Source: Oscillospiraceae bacterium
GTDB taxonomy: Bacteria; Bacillota; Clostridia; Oscillospirales; Acutalibacteraceae
Reading direction: 5' to 3'
DNA length: 64,000 bases
NCBI GenBank assembly: GCA_015065805.1
Contig: SVPN01000005.1
Coordinates: forward strand, 1-64,000
Shown: piece after piece, positions 21,813-31,216 of the stretch
How positions within the stretch are numbered: position 1 is the stretch's first letter
How the letters are laid out: the number at the start of each line of letters is the position of its first letter
Program-made: the position numbers and the translations under genes
Notes under the pieces: model-generated
Told to the model about the DNA's origin: nothing
Databases searched by the model: none
What the model saw: the letters and a program-made list of their open reading frames with translations, nothing else

Positions 21813-22832
21813 ATGAAAGAACAACTTGAAGCCTTACGGCAAAAAGCTCTTGAAGAGCTTGAAGGTTTATCCAGTGCCAAAGATGTGGAAGAATTCCGCA
21901 TTCGTATGCTCGGCAAAAAAGGTGAGCTCACCGGTCTGCTTCGCGGTATGGGCAGCTTACCCGCCGAAGAACGCCCCGTTGTCGGCCAGATGGTCAATGA
22001 GCTGCGTGCCCTCTTGGAAGAAAAGCTCTCCGCCAAGGAATCGGCAATTGCCGACGCCGCAAAAGCCGAAAAGCTTGCCGCCGAAACGATCGACGTTACG
22101 CTTCCCGGCGAACAGCGCAAGGTCGGCGGTCTTCATCCGCTCAACAAAACCTTAGAAGATCTCATCGATATCTTCCGTTCGATGGGCTTTGATGTCGTTG
22201 ACGGTCCCGAGGTGGAAACGGATTACTACAATTTTGAAGCGCTTAATGTTCCCGCCGATCACCCTGCACGTGATATGCAGGATACCTTCTATCTTGCAGA
22301 GAATCTCCTGCTCCGTACGCAGACCTCGGCGGCTCAGATCCGTACAATGGAAAACCGCAAGCCGCCCATCCGCATCATCTGCCCCGGTCGCGTGTTCCGC
22401 GCTGACGAAGTGGACGCCACGCACTCCCCTGTTTTCCATCAGGTCGAGGGACTGGTCGTGGATAAGGGTGTCACGATGTGCGACCTGAAAGGCGTGCTTG
22501 AGCAGTTTGCCCGCGAGATCTACGGTCCCGACACCAAGGTGAAATTCCGACCGTCCTTCTTCCCCTTCACCGAGCCCAGTGTCGAAGTCGATGTTACCTG
22601 CTCGGAATGCGGCGGCAAAGGTTGCCGTGTCTGCAAGGGCAGCGGCTGGATCGAAATCTTAGGTGCCGGTATGGTGCACCCGCGTGTGTTGAAGGGTTGC
22701 GGCATCGACCCTGAGGAATACAGCGGCTTTGCGTTCGGTATCGGACTGGACAGACTGACTACCACCCGCCACAAAATCAGCGATATCCGTCTGCTGTTTG
22801 AAAACGATGTTCGTTTTCTTGATCAATTTTAA
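21813..22832 (+). CDS. pheS: phenylalanine--tRNA ligase alpha subunit
   Basis: [57 protein letters not shown] at 21813. Confidence 0.97.
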   Translation: MKEQLEALRQKALEELEGLSSAKDVEEFRIRMLGKKGELTGLLRGMGSLPAEERPVVGQMVNELRALLEEKLSAKESAIADAAKAEKLAAETIDVTLPGEQRKVGGLHPLNKTLEDLIDIFRSMGFDVVDGPEVETDYYNFEALNVPADHPARDMQDTFYLAENLLLRTQTSAAQIRTMENRKPPIRIICPGRVFRADEVDATHSPVFHQVEGLVVDKGVTMCDLKGVLEQFAREIYGPDTKVKFRPSFFPFTEPSVEVDVTCSECGGKGCRVCKGSGWIEILGAGMVHPRVLKGCGIDPEEYSGFAFGIGLDRLTTTRHKISDIRLLFENDVRFLDQF

Positions 22833-22847
22833 GGAGGTGCGCGCTTT

Positions 22848-25238
22848 ATGAAAATTTCTTTAAACTGGTTAAAACGCTATGTAGACATCGACGTTCCCGT
22901 GGATGTCCTGTGCGATAAAATGGTTATGAGCGGCTTCGAAGTCGAAAGCATCGAAGACCTCAGCGAAACGATGCGCAATGTCGTCGCGGCGCGTATCGTG
23001 AAACTCGAAAAGCATCCCGATGCCGATAAGCTTCAGATCTGCCGGATGGACATCGGCGGCGAGGAGCTTGTGCAGATCGTTACCGGTGCCGATAACGTTT
23101 TTGAGGGAGCCATTGTCCCCGCAGCATTGCACGATTCCGATCTTCCCAACGGTATGCACATCAAAAAGGGCAAGCTTCGCGGTGTTCCGTCCGACGGTAT
23201 GCTCTGCTCGGGCGAAGAGCTTTGCCTGAAAGAATCGGACTATCCCGGTGCCGAGGTGTACGGCATTCTCATTCTGAAGGATGACATCGCTCCCGGAACC
23301 GATATGCGGGATGTGCTTCGTCTGAACGATGTTGTGATCGATTTTAAAATCACGGCAAACCGTCCCGACTGCAACAGTGTTCTCGGCGTTGCACGCGAAA
23401 TCGCCGTGGCGTTAGAAAAGCCGTTTTATCAGCCTGAAATCTCCTACACCGTCAAAGGCGGCGATATCCGCGATCACATTGATATCGAAGTGACCGATTA
23501 CGATCTGTGCCCGCGTTATCTCGGAAGAGTTGTCAAAAACCTCCGCATCGCTCCCTCGCCCGACTGGATGAAGGATTGCCTGAAAACAGCAGGAGTTCGT
23601 CCCATCAACAACATCGTGGACATCACCAACTACGTGATGCTCGAAACGGGACAGCCGATGCACGCCTTTGATCTGCGCGATATCAAGGGCTCAAGAATCC
23701 TTGTCCGCCGTGCAACCGACGGTGAACAAATGACCACCCTGGACGGCAAGGATCACACGCTTACTTCGGAGATGCTGGTGATCGCCGATGCGCAGGCACC
23801 CTCCTGCCTTGCCGGTATTATGGGCGGTCTGAACAGTGAAATCAAAGACGATACCACTGATCTCTTCCTTGAGTGTGCCAAATTCCGCCGCGACAGCGTG
23901 CGTCGTACAGCCCGCGCTCTCGGTATGCGCACGGAATCTTCCGCACGCTTTGAAAAGGGTGTGGACATTCACACAGTCGCTTATGCGATGGACCGCGCAC
24001 TCCAGCTGATTGATGAGCTGGATGCCGGTGATATCATCGACGGTTCGATCGACCGTTACGAAGAGCTTCCCGACGCCCGCGTTCTGACGGTTCGTGCCGA
24101 CAGCATCAGCGAGCTGTTGGGGGTCGATGTTCCCCACGAAGCAATGGTCAAAATCCTCAACAATCTCTGTGTGGAAACCACCCTTGATAACGGCGTCCTG
24201 ACCTGCAAGGTCCCCTCGTTCCGTGACGATATTGAGGGTCGTGCAGATCTCGCAGAAGAAGTGATGCGTATCTACGGCTACGATCACATCGTCGGTACCC
24301 CGATGCGCGGTTCCGTAACCCGCGGCAAAAAGCTCCCCGAGCGCGTAAAGTCCGATAAAATCAAGACACTTCTTTGCGCCAACGGCGTGCAGGAGATCAC
24401 CACCTATTCGTTTATCGCCTCCAAAGCCATTGATATTCTCGGACTTGCCGAAAACGATCCGCGCCGTCAGGCGGTTGTGATCAAGAATCCGCTCGGCGAT
24501 GAATATTCCACGATGCGCACGCAGCTTATCACCTCAATGCTGAGTGTGATGGCAACCAACTACAACCGTAAAGCCTCTGCGGTTCGTCTGTTTGAGGTCA
24601 GCAAGCTGTTTGTCCCCAAAGCCTTGCCGCTGACCGAACAACCGCTTGAGCTTCCCGCTCTGTCCATCGGACTTTACGGCGAGGGCGAAAGCTTCTTCAC
24701 ACTGAAGGGGCTGCTTGAACAGCTGTTTGCGGCGTTTGAACTCACCGTGTCGTACACGCGTTCGGATGAGCCGTATCTGCACCCCGGTCGTCAGGCAAAG
24801 GTGCTCTGCGGCGAAACGGTTATTGCCACCTTCGGTGAACTGCATCCCGATTGTGCAGATACTATCGGCATCGGCACGAAAGCGTATGTGGCTCAGGTTG
24901 AGCTGAAAACACTGTTTGAAAACGAAACCTCGCTTGTGCTTTACAAGCCTCTGCCCCGCTTCCCCGCTGTGGAACGCGACCTTGCGCTTCTTTGCGATGC
25001 GTCTCTTCCTGCGGCTGACATCGAGACAGCGATCCGCGCAGGCGGCGGAAAACTTCTTGAGGATGTCAGGCTGTTTGATGTGTATCAAGGTGCTCAGATC
25101 GAAGCAGGTAAGAAGAGTGTGGCATACAGCCTGTGGTTCCGCAGCAACGAAGGCACTCTGTCCGACGCTGACATTGAGCCCGCCTTGCGTAAAATCTTCA
25201 AAAAGCTTGAAGAAATCGGCTGTTCTTTGCGTTCATAA
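22848..25238 (+). CDS. pheT: phenylalanine--tRNA ligase beta subunit
   Basis: MKISLNWLKRYVDIDV, NRPDCNSVLGVAREIA, B5 and FDX-ACB domains. Confidence 0.97.
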   Translation: MKISLNWLKRYVDIDVPVDVLCDKMVMSGFEVESIEDLSETMRNVVAARIVKLEKHPDADKLQICRMDIGGEELVQIVTGADNVFEGAIVPAALHDSDLPNGMHIKKGKLRGVPSDGMLCSGEELCLKESDYPGAEVYGILILKDDIAPGTDMRDVLRLNDVVIDFKITANRPDCNSVLGVAREIAVALEKPFYQPEISYTVKGGDIRDHIDIEVTDYDLCPRYLGRVVKNLRIAPSPDWMKDCLKTAGVRPINNIVDITNYVMLETGQPMHAFDLRDIKGSRILVRRATDGEQMTTLDGKDHTLTSEMLVIADAQAPSCLAGIMGGLNSEIKDDTTDLFLECAKFRRDSVRRTARALGMRTESSARFEKGVDIHTVAYAMDRALQLIDELDAGDIIDGSIDRYEELPDARVLTVRADSISELLGVDVPHEAMVKILNNLCVETTLDNGVLTCKVPSFRDDIEGRADLAEEVMRIYGYDHIVGTPMRGSVTRGKKLPERVKSDKIKTLLCANGVQEITTYSFIASKAIDILGLAENDPRRQAVVIKNPLGDEYSTMRTQLITSMLSVMATNYNRKASAVRLFEVSKLFVPKALPLTEQPLELPALSIGLYGEGESFFTLKGLLEQLFAAFELTVSYTRSDEPYLHPGRQAKVLCGETVIATFGELHPDCADTIGIGTKAYVAQVELKTLFENETSLVLYKPLPRFPAVERDLALLCDASLPAADIETAIRAGGGKLLEDVRLFDVYQGAQIEAGKKSVAYSLWFRSNEGTLSDADIEPALRKIFKKLEEIGCSLRS

Positions 25239-25245
25239 GAAACAC

Positions 25246-25274
25246 TTGCAAAATTCAAAAGAATGCGTTATACT
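25246..25274 (+). promoter_or_regulatory. promoter upstream of the IreB-like gene
   Basis: TTGCAA-17 nt-TATACT. Confidence 0.7.
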
Positions 25275-25325
25275 ATAATTAATACACAAATATAGTGTGA
25301 ATAGCGTATTAACAGAACGGAGGAT

Positions 25326-25577
25326 ATGCATATGAGTGGTAATACTATGACGTTTTCGCTCGGAGACGATAAGGAGCTCCAGATGAAAACCATCCTGACG
25401 GAGGTATACGACGCCCTTCAGGAAAAAGGCTATAACCCCATTAACCAGCTTGTGGGTTATATTCTTTCCGAGGATCCCACCTATATCACTACCCATAAAA
25501 ACGCTCGCTCTCTTATCCGTAAGGTAGATCGCGACGAGTTGCTTCGTTCGATGGTGCGCTCTTATCTGAACAGCTAA
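25326..25577 (+). CDS. IreB-family regulatory phosphoprotein (DUF965)
   Basis: [55 protein letters not shown]. Confidence 0.93.
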   Translation: MHMSGNTMTFSLGDDKELQMKTILTEVYDALQEKGYNPINQLVGYILSEDPTYITTHKNARSLIRKVDRDELLRSMVRSYLNS

Positions 25578-25656
25578 CACAGTAATGTTTCCGAAACGAA
25601 GCGGCATTCTTTGACTGCCGCTTCGTTTTGTGTGTATTATTCAAGGAGGATTGTTT

Positions 25657-25941
25657 ATGGCCGGCAAAAAAGAGGAATTTCTGATGTATAAAGGCAGACC
25701 GCTTGTGCGCTGCGGCAACACCATTTATTACGGTGATCTGTGCGAGAAATGCGTGGTTATGCTTCAGATTCTGACAACCAAAACCGTGAACGGCAAGGAG
25801 ATTGCCGACAAAATCTCCGTTCAGCTTCTTTCCACCGATGAAGAGCTTCGTATGAAGGACCGCATTCTTAAGAAGAGCGAAAAGATCGGTCTGTACACCG
25901 CACTGGACGTTGGTTGCGTGTGGCTGGAGCGTTCTCTGTAA
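25657..25941 (+). CDS. small hypothetical protein
   Basis: ATG 25657 after AGGAGGA; MAGKKEEFLMYKGRPLVRCGNTIYYGDLCEKCVVMLQIL; coding character, family not named. Confidence 0.8.
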   Translation: MAGKKEEFLMYKGRPLVRCGNTIYYGDLCEKCVVMLQILTTKTVNGKEIADKISVQLLSTDEELRMKDRILKKSEKIGLYTALDVGCVWLERSL

Positions 25942-25953
25942 GGAGGAAACCCA

Positions 25954-26958
25954 ATGTCTTTGCAAATTTCACTTTCCGATGAACGACTGATTCCTTTGGG
26001 GCGCATCAGTCGGCGCGACAATGCCCTTGCGTTTGACTGGACCGATTCGGGACTTCTTTTCCGCTTTAGCGGAAACCGCATCACTCTGCATTTTGATGCA
26101 CCCGCATTATCTCAACAGCTGTATATTGTTGCTTGCCTCGACGGTATCACCGGACGGCTTTTGGTTTGTGAAGCATCAACGGATATCACCCTTTGTGCCG
26201 ACACAGACGGCGAGCATCGCTTTTACTTTGTTCGTTGCAATGAGATCCTGGATGCTGTGCCGATGGTTTTGACAGGTATCACAATCGAAGGCGATCATCC
26301 GTCTTTGAAGACCGCTCCGTCCCTTCCCGACCGACGGCTGCTGTTCATCGGCGATTCGATTACCTGCGGCTTCGGCAATCTTGCAAACGACCCTCAGCCG
26401 CGTTTCGTTACTGTTGAACAGGACGGTACTCAAACCTATGCCGCTCTTGCCGCAAAGCATTTCGGAGCGCAGGCACACTTTGTTTGCATTTCAGGAAGAG
26501 GCATTGCCCGTAACTGCGACAACGCCGATTTACCCCTTATCCCTGATTTCTTTGATCAGACAAGCATTTCCGATCCTTCCCCGTGGGATCACACACAATA
26601 TCAACCCGATGTGATCGTGATCAACGCGGGAACGAACGACACTGCCGGTGAAGCAGACCCTGTAGATGTGGATATTTTCAAAGCGAAGCTATGCGAATTT
26701 GCCACACACCTGTTAACGGTTTATCCGAATTCCAAGCTTTTGTGGTGCTACGGAATGATGGCAACCGACTTGTACGACCCCATTAAAGAGGCCCTCGAAA
26801 GCCTGCAGTCGGATCGCGTGGAATTTCTGTTTTTTAAAACGATCTACGCTATGGATAATGAAATCGGCGCTTGCTCTCACCCGAATTTACGTGCACACTA
26901 CCGCTGTGCGGGAGTATTGATCAATGCGATTTGCCGTTATGTCGGCTGGGATGTATAA
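25954..26958 (+). CDS. SGNH/GDSL hydrolase (CE2-like carbohydrate esterase)
   Basis: RRLLFIGDSITCGFGN, VIVINAGTNDT, N-terminal jelly-roll-like region, SHPN catalytic block. Confidence 0.85.
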   Translation: MSLQISLSDERLIPLGRISRRDNALAFDWTDSGLLFRFSGNRITLHFDAPALSQQLYIVACLDGITGRLLVCEASTDITLCADTDGEHRFYFVRCNEILDAVPMVLTGITIEGDHPSLKTAPSLPDRRLLFIGDSITCGFGNLANDPQPRFVTVEQDGTQTYAALAAKHFGAQAHFVCISGRGIARNCDNADLPLIPDFFDQTSISDPSPWDHTQYQPDVIVINAGTNDTAGEADPVDVDIFKAKLCEFATHLLTVYPNSKLLWCYGMMATDLYDPIKEALESLQSDRVEFLFFKTIYAMDNEIGACSHPNLRAHYRCAGVLINAICRYVGWDV

Positions 26959-26961
26959 TTC

Positions 26962-27000
26962 AAAACGCTTACAGACAGCAACTGTCTGTAAGCGTTTTTT
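26962..27000. terminator. bidirectional terminator
   Basis: AAAACGCTTACAGACAG-CAA-CTGTCTGTAAGCGTTTTTT. Confidence 0.9.
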
Positions 27001-27927
27001 TCACTGTATGGATACACCGTTGTAGTAATATTGCAAAATCTGCTCATATGTCTGTCCGTCCTGTGCCAGTGCGATGGCGCCGCAGGTGCTCATCCCGACT
27101 GCGTGTCCTTTACCGTAGACCGTGAATACGATTTCCTCATTTTGCACGGTAACCTCCAATGCCGCTGAAGGCAACGAAAACAATGACTGAATATCATATC
27201 CCGTCAACTCTTTGTCACCGACAGTCACACGCAAAACAGTTCCTGCCGATGTCCTCTCCGAAACCGATATCCATCCACTTGGCTCTGACGGCAATGAAAG
27301 CTGCAAAGCATCTTCTAACCGTCTCTTAACATCCTGCGTTTTATAGGTGATGACCTGTTTATAAAGCGGAGATGCCGTATCAGCAGGGCTGGCAACCGAC
27401 TGCAAATACGGCACTTCCGTTCCCAGCAGAACCGCACCGTTTTCCGTTTTGCCGCCGTTGACAGTGTGCGTCAATGCCATAATCGGCTCACCGTTATACA
27501 GAATTCTCTGATGCTTCACCTGTTCAAATGCCTGACAGTACGATGTCATAGCACTGTCGAAGGTGTCTCCTAACGTTTTCTTCCAATACTCCTGTGAATA
27601 TGCTTCGGGAAAAGGTAAACAGGTGCTTTGGTACGGCTCTCCCGTTTGATGCTGATACCAAACCGTCGTAAGGCACGCGAGTGCTTGCGCCTTGATTGCC
27701 TCCGACGGTGCATCATATGAGATCTGTGCAACCGTTTCGTACAACGCCAGATCCCATACGTTCATCTCACTGCACTCCTCTGAAGCAGTATGCCTGACCG
27801 CAATACAAATATCGCCTTGTATTGCAGATTCGGTGTTCTCTGTGTTACGCAATATCCCAATCGGGAGCGTGCTTGCAATCCAAAACGCAACAACATACAG
27901 CCATACCGAACTTTTCAAACTTCTCAT
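27001..27927 (-). CDS. SpoIID/LytB-domain protein
   Basis: SEAIKAQALACL and GKGHAVGMSTCGAIALAQDGQTYEQILQYYYNGV. Confidence 0.85.
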   Translation of the reverse strand: MRSLKSSVWLYVVAFWIASTLPIGILRNTENTESAIQGDICIAVRHTASEECSEMNVWDLALYETVAQISYDAPSEAIKAQALACLTTVWYQHQTGEPYQSTCLPFPEAYSQEYWKKTLGDTFDSAMTSYCQAFEQVKHQRILYNGEPIMALTHTVNGGKTENGAVLLGTEVPYLQSVASPADTASPLYKQVITYKTQDVKRRLEDALQLSLPSEPSGWISVSERTSAGTVLRVTVGDKELTGYDIQSLFSLPSAALEVTVQNEEIVFTVYGKGHAVGMSTCGAIALAQDGQTYEQILQYYYNGVSIQ

Positions 27928-27946
27928 CCTTTCTGTTCACTTTTAC

Positions 27947-27975
27947 TTGACATTAGAAGCGGTTCATCCTATAAT
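27947..27975 (+). promoter_or_regulatory. consensus sigma-A-type promoter of citrate synthase
   Basis: TTGACA-17 nt-TATAAT. Confidence 0.85.
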
Positions 27976-28010
27976 AACTTATATATGCTCTGAAACGGAG
28001 GAGTCTCATT

Positions 28011-29372
28011 TTGAATTCATCTCAACGTTCCTTTTCGCGCACATCCCTTGAAGATTTATGCGCGGAATTGCAAAAAAATACCACCATTGATGCCTCGCGT
28101 AATAAAACCGAAATCAAGCGCGGTCTGAGAAATGCCGACGGAAGCGGCGTTATGGCGGGGTTGACCAAGATTTGTAATGTACACGGCTATGTGATGAACG
28201 AGGGCGAAAAAGCCCCCGTTCCCGGTCGTCTGATTTATCGCGGTATCGATATCTATGATCTCGTGGAGGGCTGTCAGTCGGAAAACCGCTTCGGCTTTGA
28301 AGAGACGGTCTGGTTGTTGCTGTTCGGCAAATTACCGACAACGGAACAGCTTGCGGGATTTCAGGACTTGCTGTCTTCCTATCGCGATCTGCCCGAGTAT
28401 TTTGCCGAGGATACCATTCTGAAAGCTCCCTCGCCGAATATTATGAACAAAATGGCACGCGCTGTTTTGACGCTGTATTCCTACGATGATAACCCCGATG
28501 ACACATCGATGGAAAACACTCTTCAGCAATCCATTCAGCTGATCGCCTCCGTCCCGACCATTATGTCGTATGCGTATCAGGTAAAACGCCGCTATTATGA
28601 CAACGATGTGATGGTGTTTCATCCCTTTAAAGACGGTTTATCAACATCGGAGTCTATTCTGTACAGCCTTCGTGACGATTCCGCCTACACCCGCGAAGAA
28701 GCCTTGTTGTTGGACTTGTGCCTGATGCTTCACGCTGAACACGGCGGCGGCAACAACTCCACATTTACCACGCGCGTTCTCAGCTCGTCGGGTACGGATA
28801 TCTATTCTGCCATCGGTGCCGCCATCGGCTCACTGAAAGGCCCGCGTCACGGCGGTGCCAACGCCAAGGTTACCGAAATGCAGAATGCTGTCAAGCAAAA
28901 TGTACGGGATTGGGAGGATGAAGAAGAGGTCGCGGCGTTTTTACGCAAGCTTGCGCGCGGCGAAGCAGGCGATCACAGCGGACTGATCTACGGTATGGGT
29001 CACGCCGTATACACCATGTCCGATCCCCGTGCGGTTCTGCTGAAAAAGACGGCCTATCCTTTGGCAGAGAAGCAAGGCTTCGGACCTGAATTCCGTCTTC
29101 TTGAGCTCATTGAAAAGCTTTCCCCTGCCATTCTTGCCGAAGAACGCGGCATTGACAAGGCACTGTGTGCCAACGTGGATATGTATTCCGGTCTTGTGTA
29201 CCGCGCTCTGCGTATCCCGCCCGAACTCTTTACCCCGATTTTTGCGGTTGCCCGTATGGCAGGCTGGTGTGCACACCGTATGGAAGAACTCTACACCTGC
29301 CGTCGGATTATCCGTCCCGCATACAAATCGGTTATGCCCGATCAACCCTACATTCCTCTCGATAAACGCTGA
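28011..29372 (+). CDS. gltA: citrate synthase
   Basis: HAEHGGGNNSTFTTRVLSSSGTDIYSAIGAAIGSLKGPRHGGAN, GMGHAVYTMSDPRA; TTG start after CGGAGGAG. Confidence 0.93.
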   Translation: MNSSQRSFSRTSLEDLCAELQKNTTIDASRNKTEIKRGLRNADGSGVMAGLTKICNVHGYVMNEGEKAPVPGRLIYRGIDIYDLVEGCQSENRFGFEETVWLLLFGKLPTTEQLAGFQDLLSSYRDLPEYFAEDTILKAPSPNIMNKMARAVLTLYSYDDNPDDTSMENTLQQSIQLIASVPTIMSYAYQVKRRYYDNDVMVFHPFKDGLSTSESILYSLRDDSAYTREEALLLDLCLMLHAEHGGGNNSTFTTRVLSSSGTDIYSAIGAAIGSLKGPRHGGANAKVTEMQNAVKQNVRDWEDEEEVAAFLRKLARGEAGDHSGLIYGMGHAVYTMSDPRAVLLKKTAYPLAEKQGFGPEFRLLELIEKLSPAILAEERGIDKALCANVDMYSGLVYRALRIPPELFTPIFAVARMAGWCAHRMEELYTCRRIIRPAYKSVMPDQPYIPLDKR

Positions 29373-29396
29373 AAACAGAAAGGCTGAATTATTTTC

Positions 29397-30470
29397 ATGC
29401 AACGCAAAATTGCTTGTTATCTGACTGCCGCTGTCACAGTGGCTTTTATGGTTTTGAGAACCATCGTGTATTGTCACCCCGATGTGCGTATCGGGGTGGT
29501 GTCCGTTGAAGATCTTTTAATCGGGATCTCCTTGGCGGCAATGATTGCCATTGCCGTTCTTTGTCACTCCAAAACTGCCTGTGTTGGTGAATTCACCGCT
29601 CAGACACAACCGACCATCGGATGGATCGCCACCTTCGGTGGCGCCGTTCTGTTGATGTCTACGGTGCTGGAATGCATTTGCCGTATGTTTCCCTTTATCA
29701 ACCGGAACGTCTTCAACAGCGCGGTACCGAATCTGTATCTCGTAAACAATGTTGACCGATATACAATGATCTTTTCGATCCTGTTCGGAGTGCTGTCCGG
29801 CATCTATCTGATCATTCAGGGCTTCAAGTGGATGTCACGTTCCGTCAATAAGCCTGCCTGGCTGTCGTGGATGAGTCTGTCTCCCGTTCTTTGGATGTGG
29901 TTCCGCCTTGCACGCTATGAAATCTCATACGCCAGCACGATCGATATCAGTCACAGCTTTTTTGATTTCGCGGTGCTTGTCACGGGAGCTTTATTCTTCC
30001 TTCAGCTTTCCAAAGCTGTCAACGCCGTACAGGATAAACCGAAAAATCTGTTGATCATCTGTGCGCTGTATGCAAGCTTCATTTCCTTCTCGGGAGTACC
30101 GCTGATGGTGATCGGATTGATCAAAGGAACCTCCATCACGTCTCTTCTTACAGCGATCGTGGACATTGCAATCGGTTTGCTGAGCTTCTTGGTTGCGGTT
30201 TCGCAAATCCATTGCACAAACGCCGCCCCCGCACAAAAGGAAGAGGATGAGGAGGAAGAACAGGAAGAAGTCGCTAAGGAAACCGACGCTTCCTTAGCCT
30301 GGGTTACCCCCGCTAAACAGCGCAAGCCGCTGGATCCTCCGTTTTCCATCGACGAAAAGCTTCCCATTCTCGAAGCAGAACCCCAAAAGCCTGCTCAAGA
30401 GACTCCCCCTGCTCCCGAAAAGCCCTTAACGGTGGACGATATTTTGGCAGAACTGAATAAAACCGAATAA
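29397..30470 (+). CDS. multi-pass membrane protein of unknown function with acidic/Pro-rich C-terminal tail
   Basis: Several hydrophobic helices, then EEDEEEEQEEV and PAQETPPAPEKPLTVDDILAELNKTE. Confidence 0.8.
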   Translation: MQRKIACYLTAAVTVAFMVLRTIVYCHPDVRIGVVSVEDLLIGISLAAMIAIAVLCHSKTACVGEFTAQTQPTIGWIATFGGAVLLMSTVLECICRMFPFINRNVFNSAVPNLYLVNNVDRYTMIFSILFGVLSGIYLIIQGFKWMSRSVNKPAWLSWMSLSPVLWMWFRLARYEISYASTIDISHSFFDFAVLVTGALFFLQLSKAVNAVQDKPKNLLIICALYASFISFSGVPLMVIGLIKGTSITSLLTAIVDIAIGLLSFLVAVSQIHCTNAAPAQKEEDEEEEQEEVAKETDASLAWVTPAKQRKPLDPPFSIDEKLPILEAEPQKPAQETPPAPEKPLTVDDILAELNKTE

Positions 30471-30471
30471 C

Positions 30472-30516
30472 AAAAACGCTTGCTTACATTCGACGAGATG
30501 TAAGCAAGCGTTTTTT
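30472..30516. terminator. bidirectional terminator
   Basis: AAAAACGCTTGCTTACAT...ATGTAAGCAAGCGTTTTTT. Confidence 0.92.
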
Positions 30517-30934
30517 AATCAAGCAAGTGAACTGCTGTAACGAATTCACAGAGCTTATGGAACAAATGGCGATCATTTTCAAATGTAATATACTGTTCCG
30601 CTTTTGAAAACGGTACCCATCTGACATCGCTGACCTCCGTGAGTTGCGGTGTTTCTTTTCCCGAAATCACGGTAGCGGCAAAGTATACAACATCCTTCAA
30701 TGTGCGGGGTGCGGGAGAAAATGTAACCATTTCCCGATAACGGGTATCCAGCTTTACAACCAGACCGGTTTCCTCCTGAACCTCACGAAGAGCCGTTTGT
30801 TCCTCTGACTCTCCTGCCTCTACGTGTCCCTTCGGGAACGCCCAGTGTCCGCCGTTATGCTTAATCAGTAAAATTTCCGTTTCATCTTTTCCGCGGCGAA
30901 CAACCAGCGCGCCGCAAGACTTTTCTTTCCGCAT
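30515..30934 (-). CDS. NUDIX hydrolase
   Basis: GHVEAGESEEQTALREVQEETGL Nudix box. Confidence 0.93.
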   Translation of the reverse strand: MRKEKSCGALVVRRGKDETEILLIKHNGGHWAFPKGHVEAGESEEQTALREVQEETGLVVKLDTRYREMVTFSPAPRTLKDVVYFAATVISGKETPQLTEVSDVRWVPFSKAEQYITFENDRHLFHKLCEFVTAVHLLD

Positions 30935-31029
30935 ATCGTGAACCTCCTTTTTTATAATGAGTATATCACGAAAAGTCTGTGTCGAAAAGTGGTAAAATGA
31001 AATTATTTAAAAATATTTTACAGACACAG

Positions 31030-31059
31030 TTGACAAGGCAAAGCGAAAAGCGGTAAAAT
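31030..31059 (+). promoter_or_regulatory. promoter of the uORF-mgtE transcript
   Basis: TTGACA-18 nt-TAAAAT. Confidence 0.7.
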
Positions 31060-31090
31060 ATCATTAATTACATTATAAGGAGTGAACGGA

Positions 31091-31165
31091 ATGGACCCGA
31101 ATAACGGCAGTTCAAAGCCTCCCCGACAATCTGTGTTCGGTATCCTTACCGTCGCTTTGCCGTAG
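31091..31165 (+). CDS. putative 24-aa leader peptide upstream of mgtE (MDPNNGSSKPPRQSVFGILTVALP)
   Basis: ATG preceded by AAGGAG at about 31077-31082; stop TAG 31163-31165; sits between a promoter and mgtE. Confidence 0.6.
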   Translation: MDPNNGSSKPPRQSVFGILTVALP

Positions 31166-31175
31166 TTGCTTTTGT

Positions 31176-31211
31176 TCTGCTCCCTGCCACATTCCATTTT
31201 GAAGGGAGAGA
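31176..31211 (+). promoter_or_regulatory. hairpin predicted to sequester the mgtE Shine-Dalgarno
   Basis: TCTGCTCCCT (31176-31185) complementary to AGGGAGAGA (31203-31211) with one bulge; AGGGAG is the mgtE SD. Confidence 0.55.
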
Positions 31212-31216
31212 TCCAT

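Noticed and set aside
31066-31216. M-box (ykoK) riboswitch before mgtE
   Set aside because: No recognisable M-box conserved segments; the leader instead holds a short ORF and SD-sequestering hairpin. cmsearch would be decisive.
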